A stretch of DNA of 64,000 nucleotides from the NCBI RefSeq assembly GCF_008326425.1, contig NZ_AP018929.1, forward strand, positions 1,812,875 through 1,876,874, read 5' to 3'. Under the pieces are notes generated by a model. That model saw nothing but the letters and a program-made list of their open reading frames with translations, was not told where the DNA came from and made no database searches. The number at the start of each line of letters is the position of its first letter. Position 1 is the first letter of the stretch. Both the position numbers and the translations under genes were made by a program. The stretch is from Sulfuracidifex tepidarius. Lineage in GTDB: Archaea; Thermoproteota; Thermoprotei_A; Sulfolobales; Sulfolobaceae. Of this stretch, positions 36,339 to 45,282 are shown one piece after another.

Positions 36339-37484
36339 TCAAGAGGATAAGTAGCTTGCTCTTTCCTTCAGTATTATAATAGCAATTATTGAAATTATTA
36401 CCAGGGACTCTAAGGCCAGGAAGGACTCAGCTAACCCGATAAACAAGGATACACCTCCCACGATTATTGGAGTTATTATTGCTACTATAGACATTAAGCT
36501 GAAGAACAAACTGTTGGCGGAAGTTATGTTGTCTTTAGAGAACCCTCTGCTCAGAACTGTCAAGGAAACTGGATAGGTAAGTCCGTGGGGTATTCCGAGT
36601 ATCGCCATTGAGGCTAAGAACTCTGAAAACGTTTGAGAGAAAGATAGAGAAAATAGACCTACACTAGCGATAACAAGGGAGATAAATATTAATGAAAATA
36701 TCCTTTTCACAGGTTTCAATGCCATGAATAGCCTAGAGAAGAAGGAGGTCGTAAAATAGACCGCGAAAGATACAGCTACTAAACCTGCAGGTATCCCTCT
36801 GGAAACCTCTAGGATACCCCCGAAAGATGTTATAGCCGCAAATGGGACGTCATATGAGGTGTTATTTATAACTGCGAGAATGAAAGGTATACTCTTAACT
36901 ATCTTAGTCGAAACCTTAGTCTGGTTAGAGGACGGTACTTTCAAATAGAATGAGAGTATAGATACCGCTATTCCGAAAGGAGCGAAGACAAGGAAGACGT
37001 CCTTCAAAGGATATGCCTTAAGAACTAGATATTCTATGTAGGGACCAACAACCAGGCTAAGGGAGAGAGCTACCGTGTAAAGCGATATAGCCCTTTCCCT
37101 GATCCTTCTGTCACCTATCTCAGAGGACATGCTAATCACGTTAGGGAAAATTATTCCCGCTGCGAAGCCCACAACTACAGAAGCTATCCATACAGTAGCT
37201 CCGTTTAAAAAAGGGGTGGAAATTAGAGTTACGCTGTAAAGTATTGAGAATACACGTACGAGGAGCTTTCTAATTTGAGGAAGATACGGATTAACAATTC
37301 CGCTCGCGAAGAACATGGAACCAGACATGAAAGCTGCAAGTATACCTACTTGCGGAGTCGTAAAGTCAAAGTAATGTTTCACGAAAAGAGGAAACGTAGT
37401 AATGACTATGTTGTTAGAACCTCTAAGAAAGAAGGCCAACGAGAACATCAAAGAGATAATGTATAAGTCCCGTGCTAGTCTCAT
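36339..37484 (-). CDS. MFS transporter, 12 TM
   Basis: This is a major facilitator superfamily permease (381 aa) with twelve hydrophobic helices in two halves. After helix 2 there is a short basic loop (PQIRKLLVR), and IGDRRIRERAISLY (about 126-139) is the charged cytosolic loop between helices 4 and 5. Substrate is unknown; a sugar or drug exporter are both possible. It is convergent with the photolyase gene and has no obvious operon partner. Confidence 0.75.
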   Translation of the reverse strand: MRLARDLYIISLMFSLAFFLRGSNNIVITTFPLFVKHYFDFTTPQVGILAAFMSGSMFFASGIVNPYLPQIRKLLVRVFSILYSVTLISTPFLNGATVWIASVVVGFAAGIIFPNVISMSSEIGDRRIRERAISLYTVALSLSLVVGPYIEYLVLKAYPLKDVFLVFAPFGIAVSILSFYLKVPSSNQTKVSTKIVKSIPFILAVINNTSYDVPFAAITSFGGILEVSRGIPAGLVAVSFAVYFTTSFFSRLFMALKPVKRIFSLIFISLVIASVGLFSLSFSQTFSEFLASMAILGIPHGLTYPVSLTVLSRGFSKDNITSANSLFFSLMSIVAIITPIIVGGVSLFIGLAESFLALESLVIISIIAIIILKERASYLSS

Positions 37485-37579
37485 AGACTAACAAGGGAAG
37501 TCTTTTTAAAAAAATTAAGTGAAATGTATCAGTAAACTTGGGCTCTTCTTTTGAATTATATACTTCTCTTCTCCCCTCC

Positions 37580-37849
37580 TTACTTTACCTTAATCTCTCC
37601 CTTCCTTGAGCTTTCCTCTACAATTAAGCTAACTAACCTCTTTCTCATTATTATTGTTACTACTATGCCACCCTTAATTTCTATTTCTACCCTATGAGGG
37701 GTCACAATAATTGGGCGAGCCCTGAATTCAGGAGGAAGATCTTTAATATCAAAGTTACTATCTATAAGGTAATGTATCAAGTCTTCTACTATCGGCGATG
37801 AAACTCCGTAGAACACTTCAATAGACTTGCTGTAACTTCTTTTTTGCAT
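37580..37849 (-). CDS. Hypothetical protein, 89 aa
   Basis: I do not recognise this basic 89 aa protein. The N-terminal half is helical (SSPIVEDLIHYLIDSNFD), and the C-terminal half reads as beta strands (RVEIEIKGGIVVTIIMRKRLVSLIVEE). There is no membrane helix. The ATG at 37849 has a well placed TATA box (ctttaataaaag, 37869-37880). The neighbouring intergenic stretches (37485-37579 and 37850-38040) show nothing more. Confidence 0.6.
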   Translation of the reverse strand: MQKRSYSKSIEVFYGVSSPIVEDLIHYLIDSNFDIKDLPPEFRARPIIVTPHRVEIEIKGGIVVTIIMRKRLVSLIVEESSRKGEIKVK

Positions 37850-38040
37850 ATACTATATCTTCTTTATCATCTTTAATAAAAGTTGTTAAATCATACTTGG
37901 TAGTATGGACACATTTGACCTCTAAGTGTATTATTTAAGATGTAGATATTTTATAGTATTAAGTGTACTTCATTAAAATAAAGTAATAGCTGATATAAAA
38001 ATAAATAATGACGAAATATGAAAAATATTTGAGTCGGGTT

Positions 38041-38466
38041 CTAACGTGAGCTTGACCTTGGAGGTGAGTCGAGTATTTCCTCGACTTTCTTGAAGAAGAT
38101 TAAAACTTCGTCTTCTTTCACTTCTTTCAAGATTTGCTCTATCAAGAACTTGTATCTAGCTCTGGTTTCATTCAGAGTGCTAATTCCCTTCTCTGTTATC
38201 TTAACGAACACTATCCTCTTGTCTTCTCCTCTGCCTCTTTCAAGGAGTCCTTTGCTCTCCATCTTGTCTATCAACTCCGTAGTTGAAGATTTGCTTATCC
38301 CTACCATGTCTGCAATCTCCCCCATTTTCTTCGGACCGTCAATTATCTGGTAAAGGATCTGTACCTCGGTGACGCTGACCCCTACTTGTTCAGCTTCCCT
38401 TTGTAGAAGTCTCCTGAGGTCTCTGAATCCTCTTAGTATTAATTCCCAATTTTCCACTTCTACCAC
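38041..38466 (-). CDS. MarR-family transcription regulator
   Basis: This 141 aa winged-helix protein has the MarR layout: dimer helix (LRGFRDLRRLLQREAEQ), the HTH (GEIADMVGISKSSTTELIDKMESKGLLERG, about 50-79), a basic wing (RGEDKRIVFVKITEKG) and C-terminal dimerisation helices. Its first 77 bp overlap the end of the MFS exporter gene in another frame, so translation is coupled. In Sulfolobales, MarR proteins such as BldR and ST1710 sit next to an MFS exporter gene and respond to aromatic drugs or aldehydes; a similar self-regulated efflux operon is likely here. Confidence 0.85.
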   Translation of the reverse strand: MVEVENWELILRGFRDLRRLLQREAEQVGVSVTEVQILYQIIDGPKKMGEIADMVGISKSSTTELIDKMESKGLLERGRGEDKRIVFVKITEKGISTLNETRARYKFLIEQILKEVKEDEVLIFFKKVEEILDSPPRSSSR

Positions 38467-40039
38467 CGATTACTGATATTAGACCTGCTAATATCGTAGC
38501 AATGAGAGATATTAATATTACTTCATCAAAACCTTGTATGAACGCAGGGGCTATAGCGTTAGCGAAGAAGCTGGGTTGTGACACTTCAGCTGCTAGAGAT
38601 GGAGGAAGCTTAGACGCGAACGGAGTCAAAGGATCGTAACCTAGGAGCGCCGAAAATAGAGCTACCGCAGCAGGCAAGTTGAAGTTTATTCCCACTCTAG
38701 CTAATGAACTGGGCAGAGCTATTGCCATTCCGCTGATTATGATGATGAAGTACATGCTTACGCTTAACGTGGACGCGGTGTTTCCCAGAGCTGCCCTCAT
38801 TCCCGAGGCTACTCCGCGGTACTGTGGGTTAACAGCCCTCATTATGTCTGCAGTGTTGGGTGAAGTGAATATTCCCATTCCAGCACCTATAATGAAGATA
38901 GCTGAAGCGAAGTAGAGGTAATTGAAATCGTAGGGCATGATGTACAACATGAACAGACCTATAGCCGTAGCGAGCATACCTATTCCTTCGAATTTCACCG
39001 TGCCGAACCTATCTGAAAGATAACCGCTGAGCGGACCGAATATTGCATACCCAATCAAGTTAGGTATCAGGAATATCCCAGCCCAGAACGGAACTGAAGA
39101 GAACGAATATCCGTGTAATGGAAGCCATATCCCCTCAAGCAAGAGAATCAGCATGATAGTTATCCCTTGCCTTACAAGCGACGCTATCATGTTAGATGAT
39201 ACGGACGCAGAGAATAGCCTGGACTTGAAGAGGCTAAGGTTGAACATTGGATTGGGTATTCGTCTCTCCTCATAGAGGAAAGCTCCGAACAGGATCAGAG
39301 AGATTGGGAGTCCAGCTATCACTATGGGATTGCTGAACCCGAACTGAGAGCCGCCGTAGGGGACAAGCATGTAGGTCACTGATATCAAGAGAAGAGTGAG
39401 GAAACCTCCAAATAACGCGTTATCGAGTACGTGTATTTTCGCTGTATTTTTGGTTCCCACGTCCTTCAGGGTCAAGTAAGACCAGATAGATCCTACTATT
39501 CCCACTGGGACGTTCACTAGGAATATGAACCTCCAATCAATTGTGGATAGTACTCCGCCAAGAATTAGTCCTACTATACCTCCTATTAAACCAGCTATTT
39601 GGTTCAGTCCCAAAGCTCTCCCGAGCTCGTTCCTGGGGAAGTAGTCCGTGAGAACTGCAGAACTGTTAACCATCAAAAACCCTCCTCCTACGCCCTGAAG
39701 AAGCCTAAACGCTATGAGTTCCAGTATACCTTGATTACCCGTGGCTGTTACGGAAGCTAAAAGGGCAGACGCGACGGTAAAGATCACGAAACCCAGAGTA
39801 TACAGCCTGGCTCTTCCGAAGGTATCGGATATTCTTCCGAAGGTCACAACCAAGGTCGAGGTCACAACCATGTAACCCAGTATCAGCCAGATCAGGTAAG
39901 CTATCGCTGAAGGGTTTTCGGGATTGAAGTTCAACCCTGAGAATATTGCAGGTAAAGCGATAATTATCATGTTATAGTTAGCGAATGCCATGAATATTGC
40001 TATTGATGTATTAGTTAGAGCTAACCACTTCGATTGCAT
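38390..40039 (-). CDS. MFS drug exporter, DHA2 (EmrB/QacA) type, 14 TM
   Basis: This exporter (549 aa) belongs to the 14-helix DHA2 branch of the MFS. Helix 2-3 loop GRISDTFGRARLYTLGF (about 67-83) is the conserved motif A, and QGVGGGFLMVNSSAVLTDYFP (about 114-134) is the motif C region. The later half has LSGYLSDRFGTVKFEG. It is the first gene of an operon with the MarR regulator. An inverted repeat next to its TATA box (40077-40096) is a probable operator. Confidence 0.85.
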   Translation of the reverse strand: MQSKWLALTNTSIAIFMAFANYNMIIIALPAIFSGLNFNPENPSAIAYLIWLILGYMVVTSTLVVTFGRISDTFGRARLYTLGFVIFTVASALLASVTATGNQGILELIAFRLLQGVGGGFLMVNSSAVLTDYFPRNELGRALGLNQIAGLIGGIVGLILGGVLSTIDWRFIFLVNVPVGIVGSIWSYLTLKDVGTKNTAKIHVLDNALFGGFLTLLLISVTYMLVPYGGSQFGFSNPIVIAGLPISLILFGAFLYEERRIPNPMFNLSLFKSRLFSASVSSNMIASLVRQGITIMLILLLEGIWLPLHGYSFSSVPFWAGIFLIPNLIGYAIFGPLSGYLSDRFGTVKFEGIGMLATAIGLFMLYIMPYDFNYLYFASAIFIIGAGMGIFTSPNTADIMRAVNPQYRGVASGMRAALGNTASTLSVSMYFIIIISGMAIALPSSLARVGINFNLPAAVALFSALLGYDPLTPFASKLPPSLAAEVSQPSFFANAIAPAFIQGFDEVILISLIATILAGLISVIGGRSGKLGINTKRIQRPQETSTKGS

Positions 40040-40065
40040 AGATTGTTCTATACCGAACTAGTTAA

Positions 40066-40096
40066 TAAGCTTTTTAATAGTTAGGTCTCTAACTAT
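40066..40096 (-). promoter_or_regulatory. Promoter plus 8-4-8 inverted repeat (probable MarR operator)
   Basis: On the minus strand a TATA-like box (ttaaaaagc, about 40066-40074) lies 27-35 nt upstream of the exporter ATG at 40039. Directly upstream, atagttag (40077-40084) and ctaactat (40089-40096) form a perfect 8-bp inverted repeat with a 4-nt spacer. It covers the BRE position, where a bound dimer would block TFB. Confidence 0.5.
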
Positions 40097-40243
40097 CAGC
40101 TTAATGATACTGCTCTTCATTTAAAATAGCTAAAAGGAGATGTAAAGAGCTGAACATCCAAACAACTTAGACTTAAAATGAAGAAAACACTATCTTCCTT
40201 ATTTCGATAGAAATCTGTTCACACAGGTTTATCACGTTTCTTA

Positions 40244-40267
40244 GTTATATGGAGAGTTATATGGAGA
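40244..40267. repeat. Tandem 12-bp repeat (two copies)
   Basis: The unit gttatatggaga is repeated exactly at 40244-40255 and 40256-40267. It lies in the 400-bp gap between the exporter promoter and the tnpB element. The rest of the gap shows no gene. Confidence 0.6.
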
Positions 40268-40360
40268 TTTCACTTCAGCGTCAATAGGTTTTCCTGATAC
40301 GTCTAAAGAAATGTAAATTCATATAGGAACGAAGTTCACTGACTTTTTTTACAAAAGTTT

Positions 40361-41579
40361 GAAAGCCTCGCCTCTTAAGGTGAGGATGAAAGTTTAAATA
40401 CTCCTTTTTCCTTGAATTTGCTTAACGGCTAGGAGGGGAGAATCAATCAGAGCTACAGTTTCAATGAAGATTGGTTCATCAGACTCCCTCCTAGCACTTG
40501 TTAATAACTATGCGAAAGCATTAAGGTATGTCCTATTCTGGTTGAAAGAAAACGTCCCGAACCCAGAAGAGGAGGGAGTGTTGGGGAAAGTCCACGAGGA
40601 GTTATACGATAAGATAAGGAGTGAACATAACCTTACTTCAAAAATCGCTGAGGACTGTTATAGAGACGCACTTTCAGTATACAAGGGTTTGGTATAATAA
40701 CCCCCAAGAAAGGCAGGTCCCCGAGAGTGTACAAACCTACAGTGTGGTTAACACCCAAGTTAAGTTATAACGTGGACATGGAGAGGATAACTGTTAGAGT
40801 TGCTGGCGTCCTAGGAACCTCAAGGAATACGTGAACTTTACGATTAAGGAGGCTAGGCTCGTCGTAAAGGACGGTAAGGCTTTTCTCAAGGTCGTTTTCG
40901 AGAGAGGCCCACAACACGTTGAACCTAAGTCGAGTGTTGCTGTTGACGTGAATATGAACGAAATAGTAGTAGGTAAGGACGACAAACACTACGTTAGGAT
41001 CCCAACAAGGCTACACGAAACCCACCATCAAAAGTCTTTAGCTGAAAACCTTCAGAAGAAGTACCAGATGTGGAGGGAGAACAGAAGGATCCTTCATAGG
41101 ATTCGTTCCTTCCACCAGAAGGCTAGGAGGATCATGGAGGATTAACCAAGGAAGGTAGGGAAGTGGGTCGTGGAAGTTGCAAACTATTTCAATTCTAATG
41201 TTATAAAGCTAGAGAAATTGACCAACATGATAAGGAACGTGAACAGACTCCCTAAGGAGTACCGCGACAAGCTGTGCCTCATGCAGTACAGTCGTGTCCA
41301 GTACTGGATTGAATGGCAGGCTAAGAAGCACGGATTGATTGTCGAGTACGTTAACCCCAGGTACTCCTCAACGTCCTGTCCTAAGTGCGGACAGAAGATG
41401 GTAGAGACTGGACACAGGTGGTTCTCATGTCCATGTGGTTACGAGGACGACCGTGACGTTATTGCTATCATGAACCTCAATGGGAGGGGTTCTCTGACCC
41501 TCTCGTCTGCCCCTCAAATGAGGGATGTAAACCCGAACCGATGAGGGGAACCCTCGCCTTCAGGGCGGGGAGAAATCAG
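40361..41579 (+). mobile_element. Decayed IS200/IS605-family tnpB-only element 1
   Basis: The left end contains a hairpin of cctcgcc (40366-40372) and ggtgagg (40379-40385). The right end contains a hairpin of cctcgcc (41552-41558) and ggcgggg (41564-41570). The end region matches element 2 (43813-45100): GAAAGCCTCGCC on the left, and CGATGAGGGGAACCCTCGCC then GGCGGGGAG..TCAG on the right. No tnpA is present. The internal tnpB is broken, so the element cannot supply its own proteins. Boundaries are estimated from the similarity of the two copies. Confidence 0.75.
40425..41544 (+). pseudogene. tnpB: tnpB (IS605 OrfB) pseudogene
   Basis: TnpB is the RNA-guided nuclease of IS200/IS605 elements. 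Compared with element 2, the start ATG has become ACG (40425-40427), an extra T near 40686 shifts the frame, and a stop follows MED at about 41143-41145. Surviving pieces show the RuvC strand [15 protein letters not shown] with its catalytic Asp, and the C-terminal zinc ribbon CPKCGQKM ... [17 protein letters not shown] with the final Asp. The 5' promoter (agtttaaata, about 40391-40400) is intact. No functional protein is expected. Confidence 0.8.
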
Positions 41580-41759
41580 AGTTGCATTATACACTTTCGT
41601 CTAGTTAGTCTTAGTTTGGTATAATAATGTAATTTATCCAAAAATTTACATATTACAGTAATTTCAATAAAATCATGCACAACGTCATGGAACGTTATAG
41701 GATCCGCGTTCTTACAACAGTCAGTCTATTTAGAGAACTTCATGGTATGCCAAGGTCTC

Positions 41760-43757
41760 CTACCTTTCTTCTTGTTTCTCAACGTCTTTCCTTTCTTGTC
41801 TGCTGTCATGAACTTCACATGTGTTCTTATCTACATCTGTGATAAATCCTCTCCTCTTAAGTTCCTCATAGGAGTCCATTCCGTACTTCCTGATTATTTC
41901 TCTCCTCGGAACTACCTTTCCTCTGTATTCTTCGACACATCTCATCATATCATAAACTATCTGGAACTCGCCGTAAACTTTCTTGCATACGTCTGAGTAT
42001 CCCTTACTGATCATCATCCCCCTGAAGGAGGGCGACCCCATCATGATGCATACGTCAATTTCATCTTCGCATTTAGACTTCTTAATCAACTCTGTGGCCG
42101 TGCCTCTATCAACTCCGAGTTTAGAGATACCCCTATATTCGTAGGGAAAGCCGTTCTTCAAGGAAACGTGGAACCTCCACGCCTCTTCGTACTTAGGGTT
42201 GTCCAACGCTTTCAGAAGTCTGAAATATGCGAACGAAATCCACCTCGCGTTTGAGATCACTTCCTCCAGATCCTTGGAGCTCAGTTTCGGGCAGAGGTTA
42301 TCTATGTTCTCTCCAGAAGCCCAGTTCCTTAGGAACGTCTCGCCTTCCTTGCAACCTCTGAGAGACGCTACGACGTCAGGAGCGTTGGTTACTGTCTTCA
42401 CTATTTCCTCCTTTCCTTCAAGGTCTAGCCCCCTGATTGAGTCTACGTCTATGTAACTCATGGAGACAGCTACTCCCAGCTCGCTCAATGCTATCTCTTT
42501 ATCCTTCTTTATCAACCCAAGGTCGTTGAGCTTCTTTAAGTATTCCTCCAGTTTTGTAGTTTCATCTCTAAACTTGAGTGTACCCTCAAGTGTTTTCTTG
42601 AGGTTTTCCTCTGTTATTCTTCCAGCCCATGAAATTATTCCAAGGATAAGGTTCTCAGTCTTGCCCCTCTTATCTCCGTCCTTCATCTTAGAGAGGAAGA
42701 ACTTCTCCCAAAACCTCTCAGCTTTCACTACCGTGTCCGTGACTATCACTGCTATTCCTTCCTTGTCGTAGGAAGGCCTCCCAGCTCTCCCAGCGATCTG
42801 CCTGAACTCCATAGGGTCTAGGTCACGCCAACCCGTGAAGTTTCCCTTATCGTCTGTAGTTGGTAACACCGTATCATAAAATATTGTAGAGAATACGGGC
42901 AAGTTAACTCCTTGGCCTAAAGCAGTCGTAGAGATCAGGACGTTCAGTCTCCCTCCTTTGAAGTCCTCAACGATCCTCTTTTTTACGTCGTAGGCTAACC
43001 CGCTGTGGTAAGCCTCGGCGTGAACTCCGAACTTCATCAGAGTGTTCTTCAGCTGTTCCGTTGAAGCTCTGCTCTTCACGAATACCAGACAGTTCTTGTT
43101 CAAGGCCCCCGTGACGTATGTCACCACGCCCAGGAGTACTGCTAGCTTGGAGTTACTCAGGTTAGGTACGTCCAGCTCCGTGTCGAAACCGTTATCGAAG
43201 CACCTCAGGACGTATGGGTAAGCAACGCATTCATGAAGAGGGACGCTCCTCTTCTTTACCTCGATTAACTTGGCGTTAAGCCACTTGGCGTACTTCTCGA
43301 CATTAGGAAGCGTTGCGCTCAGGGCGACAATGGGGACCATGTTAGCCTTTGCCCAGGCTACGATGCTCTCTATCGGTATACCTCTGTCCCCTTCAACGTT
43401 GTGAACCTCATCTATGATAACCATGCTCACGTCCTTTAACCACTTGTACCTATGCCTTATTGCGCTGTCGAACTTCTCGTAAGTGGCCAATAGGACTTCC
43501 CCGTTAAAAGTCCTCAAGTCGTTCTCATAGACTTCTGAGTCAGCATATATGACCCCTTGTCTCTTGTTCATCACGTCGAGGTATACTTCTCTTGATAACG
43601 CCTTTAATGGAGAGACGTATACCACAACCTTGCTTCTGGTTACCAAGAGGCTCTTGGCTAGATGAGTCTTTCCTGACCCAGTTGGTGCTGTGATCAGGAA
43701 ACTCTCGTTTGAGGCTTCGTCATATTTTTCATAGAAAAGCGAAAGTAAATCCTTCAC
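41760..43757 (-). CDS. Ski2-like DEVH-box helicase (Hel308-related)
   Basis: This is an SF2 helicase of the Ski2/Hel308 group, probably a 3'-5' DNA helicase for fork repair or an RNA helicase. In order: APTGSGKT (motif I), DEVH (motif II), LSATLPN (motif III), a VFVKSRASTEQL block (motif IV) and QIAGRAGRPSYD (motif VI), then a winged-helix/ratchet-like C-terminus. I prefer GTG 43757 (665 aa): a TATA box lies at 43779-43788. A TTG at 43811 in frame would add 18 residues but would sit upstream of that box, right at the end of tnpB element 2. The gene stands between two inverted tnpB elements. Confidence 0.8.
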   Translation of the reverse strand: MKDLLSLFYEKYDEASNESFLITAPTGSGKTHLAKSLLVTRSKVVVYVSPLKALSREVYLDVMNKRQGVIYADSEVYENDLRTFNGEVLLATYEKFDSAIRHRYKWLKDVSMVIIDEVHNVEGDRGIPIESIVAWAKANMVPIVALSATLPNVEKYAKWLNAKLIEVKKRSVPLHECVAYPYVLRCFDNGFDTELDVPNLSNSKLAVLLGVVTYVTGALNKNCLVFVKSRASTEQLKNTLMKFGVHAEAYHSGLAYDVKKRIVEDFKGGRLNVLISTTALGQGVNLPVFSTIFYDTVLPTTDDKGNFTGWRDLDPMEFRQIAGRAGRPSYDKEGIAVIVTDTVVKAERFWEKFFLSKMKDGDKRGKTENLILGIISWAGRITEENLKKTLEGTLKFRDETTKLEEYLKKLNDLGLIKKDKEIALSELGVAVSMSYIDVDSIRGLDLEGKEEIVKTVTNAPDVVASLRGCKEGETFLRNWASGENIDNLCPKLSSKDLEEVISNARWISFAYFRLLKALDNPKYEEAWRFHVSLKNGFPYEYRGISKLGVDRGTATELIKKSKCEDEIDVCIMMGSPSFRGMMISKGYSDVCKKVYGEFQIVYDMMRCVEEYRGKVVPRREIIRKYGMDSYEELKRRGFITDVDKNTCEVHDSRQERKDVEKQEER

Positions 43758-43778
43758 TGAAGTGAATTTCTCTCCACG

Positions 43779-43788
43779 TTTAAAAGAG
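43779..43788 (-). promoter_or_regulatory. TATA box of the helicase gene
   Basis: The run gtttaaaaga (43779-43788) read on the minus strand is a good TATA box about 26 nt before GTG 43757. The right end of tnpB element 2 stops at about 43813, some 25 bp further upstream. The element therefore replaced whatever upstream control the helicase had but left the core promoter. Confidence 0.45.
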
Positions 43789-43845
43789 TTTTTTCGCTGA
43801 AGAAAGCTCAAACTGACTTCCTCCCCGCCACGGCGAGGGTTCCCC

Positions 43846-45004
43846 TCATCGATTCGGGTTTACATCCCTCATTTGAGGGGCAGACGAGAGGGTCAGAGAC
43901 CCCTATTTAGGTTTATGATCGCAATAACGTCACGGTCGTTCTCGTAACCGCATGAAGGACAGCGGAAAAATACCTATGAGAGATCTCCTCCATCCTTTTC
44001 CTACTTTTAGGGCATGAAACGGAAGAGTAACTGGGATTCACGAATTCTACGACCGCCACGCTTCTCAGCTTGCCACTCAACCCAATATTGAATCCTACGA
44101 TATTGCATCAAATACAACCTATCCCCGATCAAGTGGTAGTTTGTTAACACGTTTAATCAGGTTCTTGAGGTTCTCTCTAACTTGATAACGTTGGCACCGA
44201 AATCCTCAGCAACCTCAACAACCCACTTTCCCACTTTTCTAGCATCCTCCGTAATCCTCTTAGCCTTTTGATGAAGAGAACGAATCCTGTGAAGAATCCT
44301 CTCGTTCTCCCTCCACCTCTTTGGGTTAATTCTTTTGAAGGTTTTCAGCTGAAGACTTCCACTGGTGAACCTCGTGAAGGCGAGTCGGAATCCTGACGTA
44401 GTGTGTATCGTCCTTGCCAACAACTATTTCGTTCATATTGATATCAACAGCAACGCTTGATTTAGCTTCGACTTCCTCTTTCGGTCTCTCAAAAACGACC
44501 TTGAGGAAAGCCTTATCATGGTTAACCACTAGCCTAGCCTCCTTCATCCTCCAACTCATGTAGTCCTTGAGGTTCCTGGGATAACCCAGTGGTAGTTTTC
44601 ACCAACACTCGCTATCCTAACAGTCATGTTATATCCTAACAGTCATGTTATCGAAGTCCACGCTATAGCTCGCTCTAGGGTAGCCACACTGTAGGTTTGT
44701 ACACTCTCGGGAAACGTCCTCTTCTCGGGTTATTGTACCAACCCTTGTATATCGCGAGAGCATCCCTATAACAGTCCTCAGCAACCTTTGATGGTAGGTC
44801 GTATTCCTCTCTTAACTTCGTGTATAACTCCTCGTGGACTTTTCCTAACACTCCCTTCTCTTCCGGATTTCTCACGTTCTCCTTCAACCAAAATAACGAA
44901 AAACGTATTGCTTTCACGTAGTCGTTCACGAGGGCTAGGAGGGGTTCAGAGAGAGCGATCTTCATTGAAACAGTAGCTCTGATCGCTTTAACCCTCCTAG
45001 CCAT
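43846..45004 (-). pseudogene. tnpB: tnpB (IS605 OrfB) pseudogene with a 19-bp tandem duplication
   Basis: The ATG (45002-45004) and the N-terminal [20 protein letters not shown] are intact, but the frame then breaks at a 19-bp tandem duplication and again near 44420 and 44157. Pieces still show [16 protein letters not shown] with the RuvC Asp. The zinc-ribbon region near 43920-44030 is corrupted: the equivalent of CPKCGQ cannot be read in one frame. It is homologous to the pseudogene of element 1. Confidence 0.8.
44613..44650. repeat. Exact 19-bp tandem duplication inside tnpB
   Basis: The unit tatcctaacagtcatgtta occurs at 44613-44631 and again at 44632-44650. Because 19 is not a multiple of three, it shifts the tnpB frame. 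Element 1 has only one copy of the matching sequence, so this is a recent slippage or repair scar. Confidence 0.8.
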
Positions 45005-45282
45005 CAATAGAATTTCGAAAAAAAACTAATATTTAAACAAAGGGGACTATCCATCCCCGCCTCAGAGAGGCGAGGCTTTCCGCCCCCTTAACCCCTTTTT
45101 CTGTAAGAACGAGTAGAGTAAACCTTCCCTAAATAGAGAAAAAGGAAACCTTACTAGGTTAGTCTACAGATTAGCTCTGCTTTTTGTTAAACGTTAGCTT
45201 TTGGAAAGTTTTCCTACACGTTAGCCTTCAAATCTCCTTTAGATTACCTTTATTACATATTGTTTTCTTCTCTTTACTTGCA

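Larger units (their letters stand above)
43813..45100 (-). mobile_element. Decayed IS200/IS605-family tnpB-only element 2
   Basis: It is inverted relative to element 1. The right-end hairpin arms are ccccgcc (43823-43829) and ggcgagg (43832-43838), and the left-end arms lie near 45054-45075 (cgcctc / gaggcg core). Outside the left hairpin GGGGTTAAGGGGGCGGAA resembles the left end of element 3, and the internal GGGGATGGATAG..CCCC..TTTAAATAT block is also shared with element 3. No tnpA. The exact outer boundary on the 45.1 kb side is uncertain. Confidence 0.75.

Noticed and set aside
43757-43811. Helicase start at TTG 43811
   Set aside because: It would lie upstream of the TATA box and next to the inserted element. 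The helicase domain is complete from GTG 43757.
40361-45100. Composite transposon carrying the helicase
   Set aside because: IS200/IS605 elements do not build composite transposons, both copies are dead, and there is no target-site duplication. Independent insertions are simpler.
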